Assembly (NCBI GenBank): GCA_029204225.1
Contig: CM055111.1
Location: 15,451,497 to 15,515,496, forward strand
Length of the DNA: 64,000 nucleotides
From: Diphasiastrum complanatum
Lineage: Eukaryota > Streptophyta > Lycopodiopsida > Lycopodiales > Lycopodiaceae
Direction of reading: 5' to 3'
In this document: piece by piece, positions 30,430-43,809 of the stretch
Numbering within the stretch: the stretch's first letter is position 1
Layout of the letters: every line of letters starts with the position of its first letter
Made by a program: the position numbers and the translations under genes
Notes under the pieces: generated by a model
Databases searched by the model: none
Told to the model about the DNA's origin: nothing
What the model saw: only the letters and a program-made list of their open reading frames with translations

Positions 30430-31380
30430 AGAGTTGAGATATGATTGAGGCCAACTAACCTAGTAACCATGATTATCTTGTACACAATACCTAATGAAGC
30501 TAAGTTTATGACTCAGATGTAGTAAATTTAATCGTTAGCTCATCAATAACTATCCAAGGCTTCAGTCAAGCAACGAGCTATGCACAAGATTTGTATAGAT
30601 CAAAAAAATTATAGGACATACGATCTTTCAATTAGTATATATGAAGTTAGAGCAGTCAGCAATAGGAAAGTTCCACCAAGATATCTCCTAGGCATTGAAA
30701 TCGTGATAGATTATAAGTTAGACTCCTCGATCTATCTTCTCTATATGGATAACAATCTATCAATGCATTGGCTAGACCACTAATATGTACTTTGTGCCTT
30801 GACCTGATTAAAAGGTGTGGCAACTATAAGCCACACTCGTGCACCATCGTGCCTTGATTATATTTGGACCACCCCTGCATACTCCCAATCATGGTCACAG
30901 TTCAGTCTACTTACAAACATAATGGCTACGCTTATTCACGTTCTCGCATGATAACTAATGTCGTACGAGCATACTACTTGACATCTAGCAACACAACTTG
31001 CTCTCTAATAGATGTCTAGTTTGATTGTTGATTATGACGACATATGTCGGTCATATACCCTCTTAGCAACTAGTACTTTCAAGAGCATGTTTGGTTGATT
31101 ATCAAACCCCAACAACAAAAGCAAGTCAGTGATGTAGTTTCCTAGTTGAACTATCAGAGGGATGTAGAGAAAATCTAATATTGTAAGAGCAGATTGTAAC
31201 TTAAGTCTCAAACTTGGTTACATGACAAGAGCAAGGTACATCAAATCGTAGATTGAAGCAAGTACTAGTAGGGAGTACTTATGTGAGGACCAAGACTACC
31301 GTAGAATCATGCCCTCCAAGAGCAGCTAAGAGTTAATTGTACTAGACCAGAGACTAAGGCCAGTTGAATAGTGTGTAGAA
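30430..31380. other. Spacer without recognisable gene
   Basis: Short open frames only; none shows a known motif. Confidence 0.3.
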
Positions 31381-32200
31381 AAGATTAATGAAACCAAGAT
31401 TGGCCTAAGTAGACAATTCAAGATGCAAGATCCTGATCTCATGCAATGCATTTTAAGGATTGAAGTAGTTAAAATTTCTAATTGTAGTTTCATTTTTCAA
31501 TTAGAATATGCTTCTACAATCTTTGATAGATTTGGCATGTATCATTGCAAAAGTATAGACACACCTATGGAGCAAAATGTAAGAGATTCCATGAGAGAGG
31601 GTGAAAACTCCTTTGAGGACATCACTCTCTATAGGAGATTTATAGGTCCTTTGATTTGGCATACAATCTCAAGGCCCGATCTAAGTCATTATGTAGGTAC
31701 CTGGTAGATTGAGTCAATTCCTATTGGAAGATGGCCAAAAGAGTGCTTAGATACATTTTGGGCACAATATATCTTGGCATACTTTACAAGGGTAATCACA
31801 TTGACTTGATTGGTATTTTAGATTCAATTTTGCAGGTGACAAGATGGATAGAAGATCGATATGTGCTTATGCTATGTTCATTGGCTCTCCAAGAAGCAAG
31901 AAACCGTTTTTTGTCATTAACGGAATCTAGTACAAAGAGCTCACTACCACAACAAAGGAGATGCTTTGGATCAAGAGGCTTTTGGTGGAGCTTTATGTAT
32001 TGTAACCTTCTTTTGTGATAACCAATTAGCACAATGCCTCCATGCAAGGAGTAGACATATTGACATTGCTTATCACTTTGTGAGGGAAAAGATTCAAGCC
32101 AAGGAATTGAGACTTCAACAAGTTTCATCTGCAGATTGTGTGGTTAATATATTCACCTCCTTTGGGAAAGGCTTCATCCACAAAGCGTAGATCAGCCCTA
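31380..32200 (+). pseudogene. Ty1/copia RT-RNase H relic
   Basis: Plus-strand pieces give SRQFKMQDPDLMQCILRIE and YHCKSIDTPMEQN (end of copia RT), RFIGPLIWHTISRPDLSHYV, AKRVLRYILGTIYLGILY, and FCDNQLAQCLHARSRHIDIAYHFVREKI (RNase H end, catalytic Asp in CDNQ). The usual CEAEY segment is garbled. Three frameshifts. It lies in the same orientation as the host gene and upstream of its exon at 32,805, so probably in an intron. Confidence 0.75.
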
Positions 32201-32804
32201 GGTGTTGTAAGTGAATCTATGTTACATACATCAACCTAGTCCATGAGTCCTACACCTCTTGTAAATGTAAAGCATGTGAGAGGGAGTCAATTTGTACTCA
32301 ATTTAGATTAGGTGGAAGAGGTAGATCTGAGGTATCTAAATTAGAAGGTTTTCTAGGTAGGTGGAAAATCTTGTCACATGCCTTAATCTTGTGGATCCAA
32401 GCTATCATATATGTATGATACTTCATTATGTGAAGATATGTTGAGTAGAGATTGAAGCATTGTGCTTTTCTTACATTTCTTGCTATTCCAAATCGGTGTG
32501 GTGATATTACTCTTGATGATTGATGTATTGGTGCATTTCTGTTCTTTGACGCTCTTGTCCAGATAGATCAATATTGATGCTGTCTAGCTATTTTTGATGC
32601 CATTCACTTTTTGGGTAATCTTGTACAAACATCATTGCTTGTGAATCATTTTTATTCATTCTTGGTCCTTTTTCAAAGACTAGCAGCTACCATTTTCATG
32701 GGCATTGTGATCAATTATTCTAAAAAAAAATTATGTGTTGCAACATTTTTAACTAATCACTGTTTTGATTGACATTGCTATTGATAGTTTATAATGTCTT
32801 GTAG
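32200..32804. other. AT-rich spacer, probable intron of the host gene
   Basis: No gene or element recognised between the copia relic and the splice acceptor (GTCTTGTAG) at 32,804. Confidence 0.4.
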
Positions 32805-35800
32805 ATGTGTTGGCATAGCAACTGCTGCTTTTGCTAGAGCAATCTTGGAAGGAAGCACACAAGCAGGTGTCTGGTTTCCAGAGGAGGTGTGTAGCTGGAT
32901 TTATTGTTTGTATTGTGCTTGGAGGGTTATATACCATTATTTTCATTTTTGTTCCATTCCATGGCTAAAGACATGTATTCCTTACAACCCTAAAAGGCAA
33001 TGCATATATGAGGACAATGTCAGTGCATAACAGTAGCTCATCCCAAATTCCACATTCTTTACACCAAACTAGTATCTTAATTTGGTTGCATGTTTCTGGA
33101 ACATTTTTCAAACTTGTATAAATAGTGGCCCTTTTGAATCAGTTGAGTAGATGATCATGCAAGTTGTAGCATGTTTGCCATTAATATTTTATTAAGAGCC
33201 ATGCAGCCGACGCACAACGGTTTGGTACCATCCTTATTATCAACACGACGATCTAAACATACAACTCTGGATCATCCTTATTGGGCTCATATGTGTGGAG
33301 AGTAGATGTGCCCCTAGGAGGTTTTTTACAACCCTTAGACTGATTGTGTGGGCTATTACACTAAAAATTAAGTTGTTCGATTGGATATTGGAGTATACCA
33401 TTGAAAGAATGTAGCTCTAGAAACAGCAGGAAAGCAACTAGCATACAGCATGACATAACTTATAAGCATATCATGCTACCAAGGCACACACCGAAGGCTT
33501 GGATGCTAAATATCTTATTGTCTTTGGATCAATGTACTTCTGCTCTAGGGTAGCAGCAAGTGAGGTGGTTGTGACAAGTGTAAGGGATATACAGAGACCA
33601 CGTCATACTCCAGAGGCCCCTTCAAAAGTCCTGAAATAAAGACCAGGTGAAGACATGATAACATCAAATCTATCAATACTTATAGATAGTACCTGGCTGC
33701 TGTAAAGTGTGAATGAACTCTCTATGTACTAACCTTCATTGAGACTGTTGTAGCAGCCATTATATTGTACTCCTCAGGAATAATTTTCAAACTGCTTTAG
33801 CAGGGCATCAGCTACTGATAAAGGTAGCTGTTACTAAGGCTTCACCTTGAAAGGAATTTGATAGTTCACTATCGTCCAACTTGCATTTCAGCATTTCCTT
33901 TAAAATTATCTCTCCCCTCAGCCAAACCATTGTACCAAGGACTGGAAAGCATGGTGTTCTGTTTCTCAATGTACTTTAAGTTACAAAGAATCTTGGATTT
34001 GATCTACATTCTCCACCATCATTTATTCTAATTGCCTTATTTCACCTGCTCTTTATTTTATCCAAAGCTTTGAAATCTCTGAATTTTCCAAATACCTCAG
34101 GTCTCTTGCTTATCAGATATACAAGCACCTTTCTAGTACGTCATCAATGAAGTTAACAAATTATTTTGCATGACTTAAAGCTGGAATTTACATGGGACCA
34201 ATTACATCTGAGTGGATCGAATTGAGGGGTTGTGTCTACTTGTATCTTGATTGAAGGACTCTGTTGTTTTTTTTTCCATTCACTCAACTTTGACAGATAT
34301 GGTTGTTAGTGAACGAACGGTCTTCAATTTTGGAAACGATCCAATTCCTTTGCATCATGTCTCGAGTTTTACGTGTCAAGTGACCAAATCTTTGGTGCCA
34401 TGTTGCTCCTTCTGCAATCGCTACGTTTGAGGCAATGTCGGAGACTTTGTCGTATAATTTTCCCTTTCTTTGACCTCTCTATCTGATCTGGAATCCCGTT
34501 CTACCGATGTTTATCCATGTCATTCTTTCAAAGGTACTAGGTAGGGTACAGATTTCACAACATCTATGGTCACATCTTTTGTGGTGAATGGTACATTACC
34601 AACTCTTACTGTCTGCAATGTTCCATTTTGATGCACGCTAGTGATCTGTGTTAATGGCTTTCAATTTTCAATGAGGTCTCTAATGGGTGTCATATGCTGT
34701 GTGGCTCTAGAATCTGTGAATCAACTCCTGTCATCAAATTCATTGCCATAGGGAGAAATTTTTCCTTTTCTTGATTGTACATGAGCTTTTGACAAGTTGA
34801 TCATGCATTCCTAGCTATATGTCTTAGCCTATTGCACATGAAATACCTGATCTGTTTTGGTCCTCATCCTCTGCTTAGAAATTGTCCTTGATGTGGATCC
34901 CTTATTGTTCACTTGAGCTTTGCCTTTTCCTATTGACAGTGTCTCATTTATGTCCGTACAGTGTCTCCAGCTCTTGGTTTCCTCTTGCATTATTCTGGCC
35001 TCAACAAAATCCAATCTCAAAGTCTCTGTCCTTGTTTCAAATGCAACTATCCATGTTACAATACAAGAAAGCTCAAGAAGTGTGGTGGTAATATCCTCCT
35101 CTGATGCTGGAGCTCCCACATCTGTCAGTTCATCTATGTATCTGAAGTTCATCATGCTTGAAGTGGCTGCCATCCTCCTTGGATCTACAAATTATTGGTA
35201 GTGGGCCCATAACCTGCTGTAGAAACACAGTAAACTGATCCAATGGACTTTGCTATGTGTATCTCTGTGGTTTACTCCTCCCCTTAGGTAAACAACTGCT
35301 TAGTAGCTATACCAAATGGCAAGACCATTCAAAGCAAACTTCAACACACATTCATTGAACCAATGTGTATCTAGTGGATGTAAAGAAACTCCAAGAAACT
35401 CACTCTATTGAATGCAATTAATTTGAAAGGTGGGCCGAGCAAAAGTCTCCTTATTTTCTATGACTTTTTGTTCTTTTCTACCAAAAAGAAAGGTTAAGAG
35501 ACTGAATTTTCACTATCCATTGAACTCTAACTAACCCGACCTAACTAAACTAGCTTGAGGACATGGTCTCGAGGCCTAAGTTTTCATATTTCTAACACCT
35601 TGGGGCTCTAAATCAGTTTGTTTCATAGATGATTAATGTTTTACCCAATTGAAACTTTTTAAATAAATCAGTGGTCATATTCTCTATTTCACAACATTAT
35701 AGGCATATTTCTTGACATTAAATTACTTATTTCAATTGACATTTTATGTCAACATATTTTTTCCTCTTGTTGAGTAGGTTTGTCTTCGTCAAGGGTATTG

Positions 35801-37319
35801 TTCCTTGATTGGTTTCCTAATAGCATAATTCAGCTCCTCTTATTAGTTTGAACTTTGCTTATTCAAAGGCATTTCTAGTTGCCTCCACCAATGATATTTG
35901 CTCCGAATCTACCATGAAAAGTGCACCAATGGTTAGCTTGCTTTTTCATTATTGTAACTCATATTGTGGTGCATGTAGAACACTCATGTAGGAAAACCTT
36001 GAGAGGAGCACAAGGCTCGACCCTTGATATGGAATGAACTACTAGATATGCTTCAACTATGAATATATGTGGATCACAATATTAATCCATATTTGACTCA
36101 ACAATAGTTAAAACAACAATAGGAACTTGATCTACCTTATATTTTAGATCAGTGTGATAATGTGACTTACCAACAATAGGATTAGTTTCTCCCTCAGTGT
36201 GAACAACTTTATCTAAGTGCTCTAGATATGCATGCACCGGAGTTCGCAATATATAGGGTAGGTGGCTTCACATTTGGTAAGTCATGATGATTCCATGTTT
36301 GGTCCTCATTTAGAACAAATTTTGTCCTTGTTGTGATAATATGTTCCTCATGATATACACCTTGTACTTTTGTTCTACGTGGAAAACTAGAAATTAGGTA
36401 AGGCCTTTGATGATGTAACCTCTACGTGTGTCTCATTTTCACATTTTGCCCATTTGAATTTTCCTTGTAGATCAAGCATAGCAGCCCTGATAGCCTAATA
36501 AAATACCTTTAATCCAAAAAACCATCGAAATGTACATTTATTTCGGATTGTGGTTATACAGTAATTTTTTTCAAAATAACGGAGGGTGTATCTCATAGTT
36601 AGCCAACAAGACCTGAGATTTTTTCTTTAACAAACAATAGCAAGACTTACCTCATCCTCATCAAGTTGTGGATAAAGCATAAAATTTTTGACAATCGGAG
36701 CCAACCAATTTTCAACTTCATTCCCATCTGATGAACAAGAGGACATAGTAACTTGGTGGACGACATATGAATATGCAGTCTGTTCTTAACAAATAGCTAC
36801 TCCATATGATCACACAACTGTGAATACTATCTTAAAAAATTGTTCTGGGACTCAAAATATAAGGTTTGAAATTTTTTGACCTATTCCATAAAGACAATAC
36901 ATTTGTAAACTGGAAGTAAGGCCAGTTTTTGTTACTTCTATTTGACTTTTTCTAAGACATCTTTTTTAAGTTGATTGGCCACTATGAGAATGATGGGTCT
37001 TGATGTTGCATGTTTCACAGGATGGAGCCTTGGATGTACCTTCTCGACAAAAATTGCTAGATCGAGCTTCACAAGGGGCATTCAACTTTTTGATGAACAA
37101 GTATGTTTACTTAATTCATTATCCTAAGAAAAAAACATGAGCAAATTCAATATGCTAGCAGTATTGAAAGATGGATATGCTATAATTGACTTATGAGCTC
37201 ATTTTGCAATTAATTTCAAGTTTTGTTATCCTAATAAGAATATGTTTGTGTGATGTAGACCACCATGGATGGTAGAGACTGTTGCCAAGGAGATAGGGTT
37301 TGGCATTTTTTTGCAATAA
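32805..37319 (+). CDS. Last three exons of a host gene, probably saccharopine dehydrogenase-like oxidoreductase
   Basis: Exons are 32,805-32,886 (acceptor TTGTAG, donor GAG/GTGTGT), 37,022-37,101 (acceptor TTTCACAG, donor AA/GTATGT) and 37,259-37,319 (acceptor GATGTAG, stop TAA 37,317-37,319). The splice phases join cleanly. They encode VGIATAAFARAILEGSTQAG, then VWFPEE, DVPSRQKLLDRASQGAFNF and PPWMVETVAKEIGFGIF. I recognise this as the style of the C-terminus of plant saccharopine dehydrogenase-like proteins (NAD(P)-binding Rossmann family), from memory and not by search. The N-terminal exons with the nucleotide-binding site are not visible in the window, so the gene likely starts upstream of it or is spread through the TE-rich DNA before 32.8 kb. 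No stop or frameshift interrupts these exons, unlike every element around them. The identity is moderately sure; the exon calls are strong. Confidence 0.75.
33700..35520 (-). pseudogene. Degenerate Ty1/copia gag-protease-integrase inside the host intron
   Basis: On the minus strand, 35,173-34,829 reads a Gag end (SEEDITTTLLE, LDFVEARIMQEE), with a decayed knuckle. The protease-like DSRATQHMTPIRDL follows near 34,700 and VRVGNVPF near 34,590. Integrase pieces follow (LNSIHSDVIGPM, FVNFIDDV near 34,170-34,250; IRINDGGECRS near 34,020; MVWLRGE near 33,930). All parts are broken by stops. It lies antisense within the 4.1-kb intron between the exons at 32,886 and 37,022. Confidence 0.65.
35520..37021. 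other. AT-rich intron sequence, no element recognised
   Basis: I could not read a known protein motif on either strand. It forms the 3' part of the intron ending at the acceptor before 37,022. Confidence 0.4.
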
Positions 37320-40300
37320 TTCAAATTAACTCCAAGGTTATTCCCTTGCCACTCAAGTTCATAAAGTTTTGTGGATTTGAAGTCTTTTTTGATGGTTGAT
37401 GTTGGCCTTTATAGGGCTTTTTATCTTTTTAGCTCAAAGCAATGAGCTTCTCAGTATTTTTTGCTCTTTTCGTGCATTTGCAATTCTGTTAAAAATTCTT
37501 CTTTATGAAAGCTTCAAAGAGATGAGCTCTACTGTGTTATGGAAACTTCAAAATGCCAATATGGCAAATCCTATTGTGTATTCAATCATAGCTATTGGCA
37601 TCAAATGAAAGCTAAAGCCAGCAAATAGCATTTGCAATGCATTATCCAACTAAGAAAAGTTAATGAAAGACAACAATTGCCTATAGCTCAAGTCGATCTC
37701 CAATTAAGGGTTTTGAAAAATAGCTCTCTCTAACAAAGAGCTCAAGATGCCAAACTCAATAATTTGGAAAATGAGAGTCTATTCACGAGCATCTTGGAAG
37801 GTTCTAAAAGGGTTCTTTCTATATTGCACCTTTTAGGGCATTTTCAATTTATACAGTCTCATTTAAAAAACGAGGCCCATAACTTAAAAAAATAGTACAA
37901 AAAATAGTTGAGTTTGTATTTTTGCTAATACATTTCTAATCAATTCTAATAATTAGAAATGGGTCGAGCAAAAGCTTGTGTAAGATACTCGTCAAATTTG
38001 AATTTAAAATTGTCTGATAATATGAAAGGGCCAGACAGAATGAATGAGGACTGGATTCTTTATCTAGACAAAGGAATTTTGTTGGGTACAATATAAGAGT
38101 TGCTGAAATCCGATTTGAGAATTTCTTGTTAATGTAATTTCATATTTTGAATCTATGAGAGTTTAAAAAAGTGATGGAGTAATGCCATGCCAGTTAGTAA
38201 AAAGAAAAACAGTCTAATGATTTCATTGGAAAAATTGTAAGTGATACGAATTGTTTAAAGTTGGAAAATCGAAGTAATTTTCTGAGTTTAATCTTATGGT
38301 TGAGTATATGAAAATGTTTAGTTTAGTGCTATTATGCATGTATGTGGATGATTTTTGTGTATATGTGGATTCAACCTAGTTGTAGGATAACGTGATCATG
38401 GAAATGAATGTTTTCAAACTTTTTCATATGATTAGAATAAACATAATATTTACTTTATGTCTTTGAATCTTCTTTGTGCCTTATTGGAATGAAATTTTTG
38501 GGGGGACAAAAAATTCATAAGGGGGGAAGTAAAGAGGACAAGACGGGTAGTAAGTGTATTTTTCAATCAGGTTTTTTCTTTGGAAATCCCTGGGAATAAT
38601 TGCGTAGTACCAATTAGGAATCTTTAAATTAGAATTCATTTAGTGAATTCATAAAAGATATCTTCGGATGAGAAGGGAATTCAGAAGCTTATCACTTCTT
38701 GGAAGGGTTGGTAATGTGATGTTCAACCATGTTGATCCTTTTACTTAAATCATAGAGTCTGTGTGGATCTTGTATATCCATCTGAATGTCATATTAGACA
38801 TCCAAATAAATAAATTCTCCTTTTTTTAGTAGTGAAGGATACTTTTTCTATAAAAATTATAGGACATCTAGATTGATCTGTGGGATTTTTAGAAAAGTCA
38901 GATTAAGAGGTTATGGATCTTTTTGGAGGGAGAGCTGGTGGTATGGGTTAGTAATCTCGTAGGGGAGGTTCTAGGACCATAAGGATCTGATTGAAAATGG
39001 GAGATTTTGATAATTTTTTGATGCCGATCTAAAACCATGGGTTAAAGGTTATGGGGTATTTTGTGAAATTCTGAAATTTAGTCCAAATCCCAACTGGGTA
39101 TCTCATAATTTACAAAATCAGAAATCCTTAAATCTATTTATCACTTTCTTGAACCCTTCTTAGAAATTTTTCAAATACTAGACATCAGATTGACTTCATA
39201 TGATTTCTTCCAACTTGAAGCTATCTTTTTTGAAAGACTGTCATCATCATGTGAATTACTACTTGTATGAGTAAGGTCCATGAAAATTGTGTCTCAATTT
39301 CTTAAACCCAGGTTGTCTCTTATGCATGGTTGGATTTTAGATGGATGATGGTTACTGTTACTCGAGTTGAAAATGTTTGAAAGAAAAGTCTTGGTTGTAA
39401 TAGAGTGAATTCTTTGTGGAAGACATTTATTATTACACGATTCTCAATGAGATATGTGTGTAACATATGCGGATTTTGGAAGAATCTTGCAGATAAGGGT
39501 CATAGTGAGATCATACCATATGTGCATGATCAAATTTGTATGGATTTACTATGTACTCTTGGTTATTGGATCTATTTGGTGCACTTAAATTAGTTGTTCA
39601 CAATTTAGATATATGGACAAGTATTGTTTAGAACAATTACTTGCAGGTTAACAAATTTTTTTATGGACGATTTATTTGTTAACTTAGAAATGATTTGGAT
39701 AAGAATCTAAATGGGGTGTTGTACTTGATTAAATGAGTAGTGTGAAGAGAATTCACCAGAAATCATTTATTATAAATTGTATTGTTTGGAGACGCATGAT
39801 TTGTGAATCATCAAGATTCATCAATAAAATTTTGTGCTTGGAATATATAGTATTCTTGGTTTAGAGTATTTCTCAGAGGAGAAATAGACTCAATTCATTA
39901 ATGATTGTATCCTAGAGAGCTCAATTGGATAGCAGAGATCTTAATGGTTCCAAGAATGATAACTAAATTTCTTTGGAATTCAGCAGAATTTTAAGTGTGT
40001 AGATTCAATTCTAGATAGTAATCTAAAGTTTTTGTAGTTGAAGATAATTATCAGTACTTTGTTTGGTAAGCCTTCTTTTTTTGATTACCTGATGAATGTA
40101 GAACTTGGATAACTCACACTTTTGTTAAGAGTCTAGTTTGAAGAATATTTTTAAAATTTTGTATTTTTTCCTAGGGAAAAAGATTTTAGAATGATTTCCT
40201 AAGTTGTGTGTTGGACATATACTCCGGTATCCTTTAATGATTAAATATGGTTTTGGAAACCAGTGAATTGTGATTGACGAATCATAAGAGTCTAAATTTC

Positions 40301-41340
40301 TGTGATCGACGACTTATAAATAGGTACGTAACTATTATTAATGGATTATCAGGAAATGCAACGATTCTCAAGTATGGAGTAATTTTTGATTTAATGAATG
40401 AGTTAAGAACTTAGATCAGTATGTTGAAAATCTAAATCTCTTACTCTAGTGATTTGAAAACGTATGTGTTTCATAAGCATTCTCGTTGAATAAATTATTT
40501 TTACCTATGGGGATTTTGTTTATTTTAGTGGATCGTACTTTGCTACAAGTTATGTTCTATTAAGTGCTTGTGTACGGAGTTCAGCCTAGATCTTCGGTTA
40601 TTTGGGAGATAGACAAATCTATTGAGATGGGATGAATATTTATCTCAAGTGAGTATTTGGGGTACTAAGAGTTGAGTGAAAATCATTTTTATCTTGATGA
40701 ATCTCTTAGATATTCTAGTTGAATGAACAGTTTTGCCTTAAGGTTTTGGATGTTCTAAGAGGTTTTGTACCAAGAAGCATTCATGATTGATCCACAAGAA
40801 ATTATGGATAGTTTTGGATTATAACTGCTAGTTTTTTTTTTTAATTTTGTAACTTTTATTTTTGGTATTAGGTAATAACTCATCTAGTGTTTCATGTAAG
40901 CTATTTTATATGAAGGTGATGTTATTAACTTATAAAGAGTGAAACTTGATTGGAAAATTTATTGCTTTGTGTACTTTTTAAATCTGATTTTGTACTCTAG
41001 ATCTGAGATAAACAATTGAAATATTGTTCTATCTCTAAGTATTTTTTTGATATTTGAAGTGAGACTAATGATAATGATTTTTTAAGTAAGTGTTGGAAGT
41101 TAAAAAAATGGTTTTTGGTTTTCTTTTCTGTTCTAAGGACAAAACCTGTTCAAGAGGAAAGTTGTACATGGGATTATTGTTATAGTGTGCAAGTGGTTAT
41201 TATAGATAGTTGGTTGGGTTCATGCTCTATAGATGCGTTTGTCAATGAACTAATTGAAAATTGTGCTTATATTTTTTGATCAAATTTCTTAGATATTTTA
41301 TTGTTGTTAGAGGTCCATTGCTCGATAAACCTTTCATTTT
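37320..41340. other. Downstream AT-rich region, no gene recognised
   Basis: The first few hundred bases are presumably the 3' UTR of the host gene. After that I see no coding motif, clear repeat or element end in about 4 kb. Confidence 0.4.
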
Positions 41341-41460
41341 GTGAGGGTCAGGTTGCTCGTGGGGTAGTGCGACCGCTGCTCGAAAAAAAACATGAAAATT
41401 TTTTTCAGAAAAAGAGGGCGCTATCCGTCACAACGTGAGCGCTGTGCGCTACCCGGGAAC
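41340..41460. repeat. GC-rich island with imperfect inverted repeat
   Basis: GGGGTAGTGCGACCGCTGCTCG (41,359-41,380) and GAGCGCTGTGCGCTACCC (near 41,438-41,456) are imperfect reverse complements, separated by an A-rich loop and GGCGCTATCCGTCACAACG. The rest of the neighbourhood is strongly AT-rich, so this is a compositional outlier. Confidence 0.55.
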
Positions 41461-42153
41461 ACTAAAATTTTAATTATGATAGATGCATATTGTGTACAAT
41501 ATGTAGACTTCTAATTGTCCACTCTCGTAGCAATCAAGGTTTGCCAAACTTGCACCATCATGCCATACACAACCAATCTTTATCCCAATTAGTGATTGTG
41601 TTGGACAAAAAAATCAATCACTTTTGATATTAACGTTTATACAAGATTCACAAGATTATAATATATCAAAAGAATCAAATAATTTTTGTTGATTATATAG
41701 GGATAAAGTGTCTTGTATGAAAAATATTTCTGTCTAATTGAATATAAAGCGAGTCAGTTTGAATCTTTTGAGATTTAGGTTGGTGGTTAGCGTAACTCAC
41801 TTGTGTAAGTCTAAAGGTTTTTTATATTTGTTCCTATTGTTTTCTTACATCCGTCAACCTATAGTACTTTTCTATATCCATGCATTGCAAGATGATTTGA
41901 TCAACCAAATGGTTCTAGGGCATCAATTTTCACCACTCATACATCCATGTTAGCTTCTAGAGAATAGGGATCTTCAATTTATCCATCAAGCACAAGCTCC
42001 CATAGTTCAAATGGCCCATCTTACGATGCCACAATTCATACTGAGATTTTTATTTTGAAAAAAAATATTGCACCATATTGTCAAACTTTTTCCAAACATC
42101 CAATTTGAGAAGCCAAGTAGATCCTCATTCCTCAAAATTTTGAGTTGCTTTTA

Positions 42154-42712
42154 TTATCTCTTTCGAAATGACATATTGAATTTTGGATTTGTTCCAAAGT
42201 AGTTTGATAAAAATCTACGAGCTTTTGATCCTCCAATATTCGGTTTGCGTGGAACATTTTTTGATTTACTTGAAATCTTGTCGTCTTTTTTTATTTTAAC
42301 ATGGCTTTTATGTAAGCTTGCTTTAGACAAAGCAACTTCTAATTTGCTTGCTTTGAAGATGACACTGGCTCGGTATTCCACACAAAACAATATGTGAAGG
42401 TGTCTTATATTATACACACATTTGCATGGAGTACAAATATGAAGATTATGTAAGAATCAATAGTACTAGTTTTCAATCTATAATTTGTTGGGTCTCTAAA
42501 TATTCATGTACTCTTTATCGTGTCTTTTGTTGTATGTAATACAAACAAGGGTGATTTGAATTTGTTCCATGAAAAATATCAAAGAGACATTTTAACGCTA
42601 GATCTCCAACCAAATGCCACTCTATGGTGAATTTGCCAATTCTAGGTACATTTAGTAAAACTCTCTCCATGTGATTTTTGATGATAGCAGGATAGGAGGT
42701 TATGCTAAACAC
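42154..42712 (-). pseudogene. Unrecognised coding relic
   Basis: Two minus-strand frames: 42,712-42,515 with NVPRIGKFTIEWHLVGDLALKCLFD and NHPCLYYIQQ, and 42,417-42,154 with a Lys/Ser-rich stretch ending RRFLSNYFGTNPKFN. The first looks coding-like, with a C-x-x-type ending, and may derive from a large transposon protein, but I cannot name it. No start or full domain. Confidence 0.3.
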
Positions 42713-43469
42713 ATGAAAGAATGATGTCGTCTTCTTTCAAGACCTATAAAAAAAAACACAAATCTTATATTATAATATTAAGATAAGGACTATTGTGTGA
42801 AAATTATAAAAAACATGATTAATTACATAGTTGTAATGAAAGAAAGAAAAAAATCATTCATAAAACTTCGAATATTTTGAAGTAGGATTTAAAGTCTAGC
42901 AAAATGACAATGACATTATAAGTTACGTATCTGTAATGATTAAGAACACGAATAATGTAAAAAAAATGTGAGGAAGACATACATACACATGCACAACGTA
43001 TAATTAAAATCAAAATATTTCAAAATCAAAACATAAGAATCAATATTTTATAAATTAACTAATTTTATGTTGTGTTTGTGCACTATCACATGAAGATGAA
43101 TTGCATTTAGATTAATCTAGTGACGAAGACACTCAAGTCACCAAAGTAAATGATATATATGTTTTATATTAATAAGCAATTTGTTGGCTAATCTAACATG
43201 ATTTAAAATAAGTTGGTCCAATAACATATACTTGATTTTGATATTTGCAAAAAAATAGTATTTAAAACAAAATATAATACACGTGTTAAGTGCAATGGAC
43301 AAAAGATGCATGAAATATGCATTATATATAGAAAATCATTGTAAAAAATTGGATAAAATTATGAGAGCCAATTATCAAGTCTAGAATATATTGAGGTTTG
43401 TATTGAAATTATTATTCTTTTAGAATCTATTGCAATGCTTATCACCCTCTTATATTTTTAATGTGTGTA

Positions 43470-43712
43470 GGCAAGAAATCGAATGCCATTTCACAAAGTT
43501 GATCCATTTGTAGCCAATTACAATCATCATCAGGTTTTGATATGTATGAGAGAACTAAGGATGAAACAAATTAAAGAGGCAGATGCAATTGCTTAAAAAA
43601 GTGATGATATCAATTTTAATTATGATGAGACACAATATGAAGAAGCAATGCATAGTATGCTTGAATTTTATTTTGAAACAAACAATGACTCTATGCACAC
43701 ACTTTTTTAATG
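43470..43712 (+). pseudogene. Unrecognised acidic reading frame with one internal stop
   Basis: After a good acceptor-like TGTGTGTAG the plus strand reads ARNRMPFHKVDPFVANYNHH, continues through one TAA near 43,594, and then SDDINFNYDETQYEEAMHSM to about 43,710. Amino-acid composition suggests former coding. CAG/GTTTTG at about 43,534 could be a donor. Family unknown. Confidence 0.3.
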
Positions 43713-43809
43713 ATGCAGTCCATCAAAAAACCTATATGGATGAAGACGAGAATTCATTATGCAAAGAGACATACTTTGAATCCAAAAGCATCAATTTCTC
43801 AATTATTTA

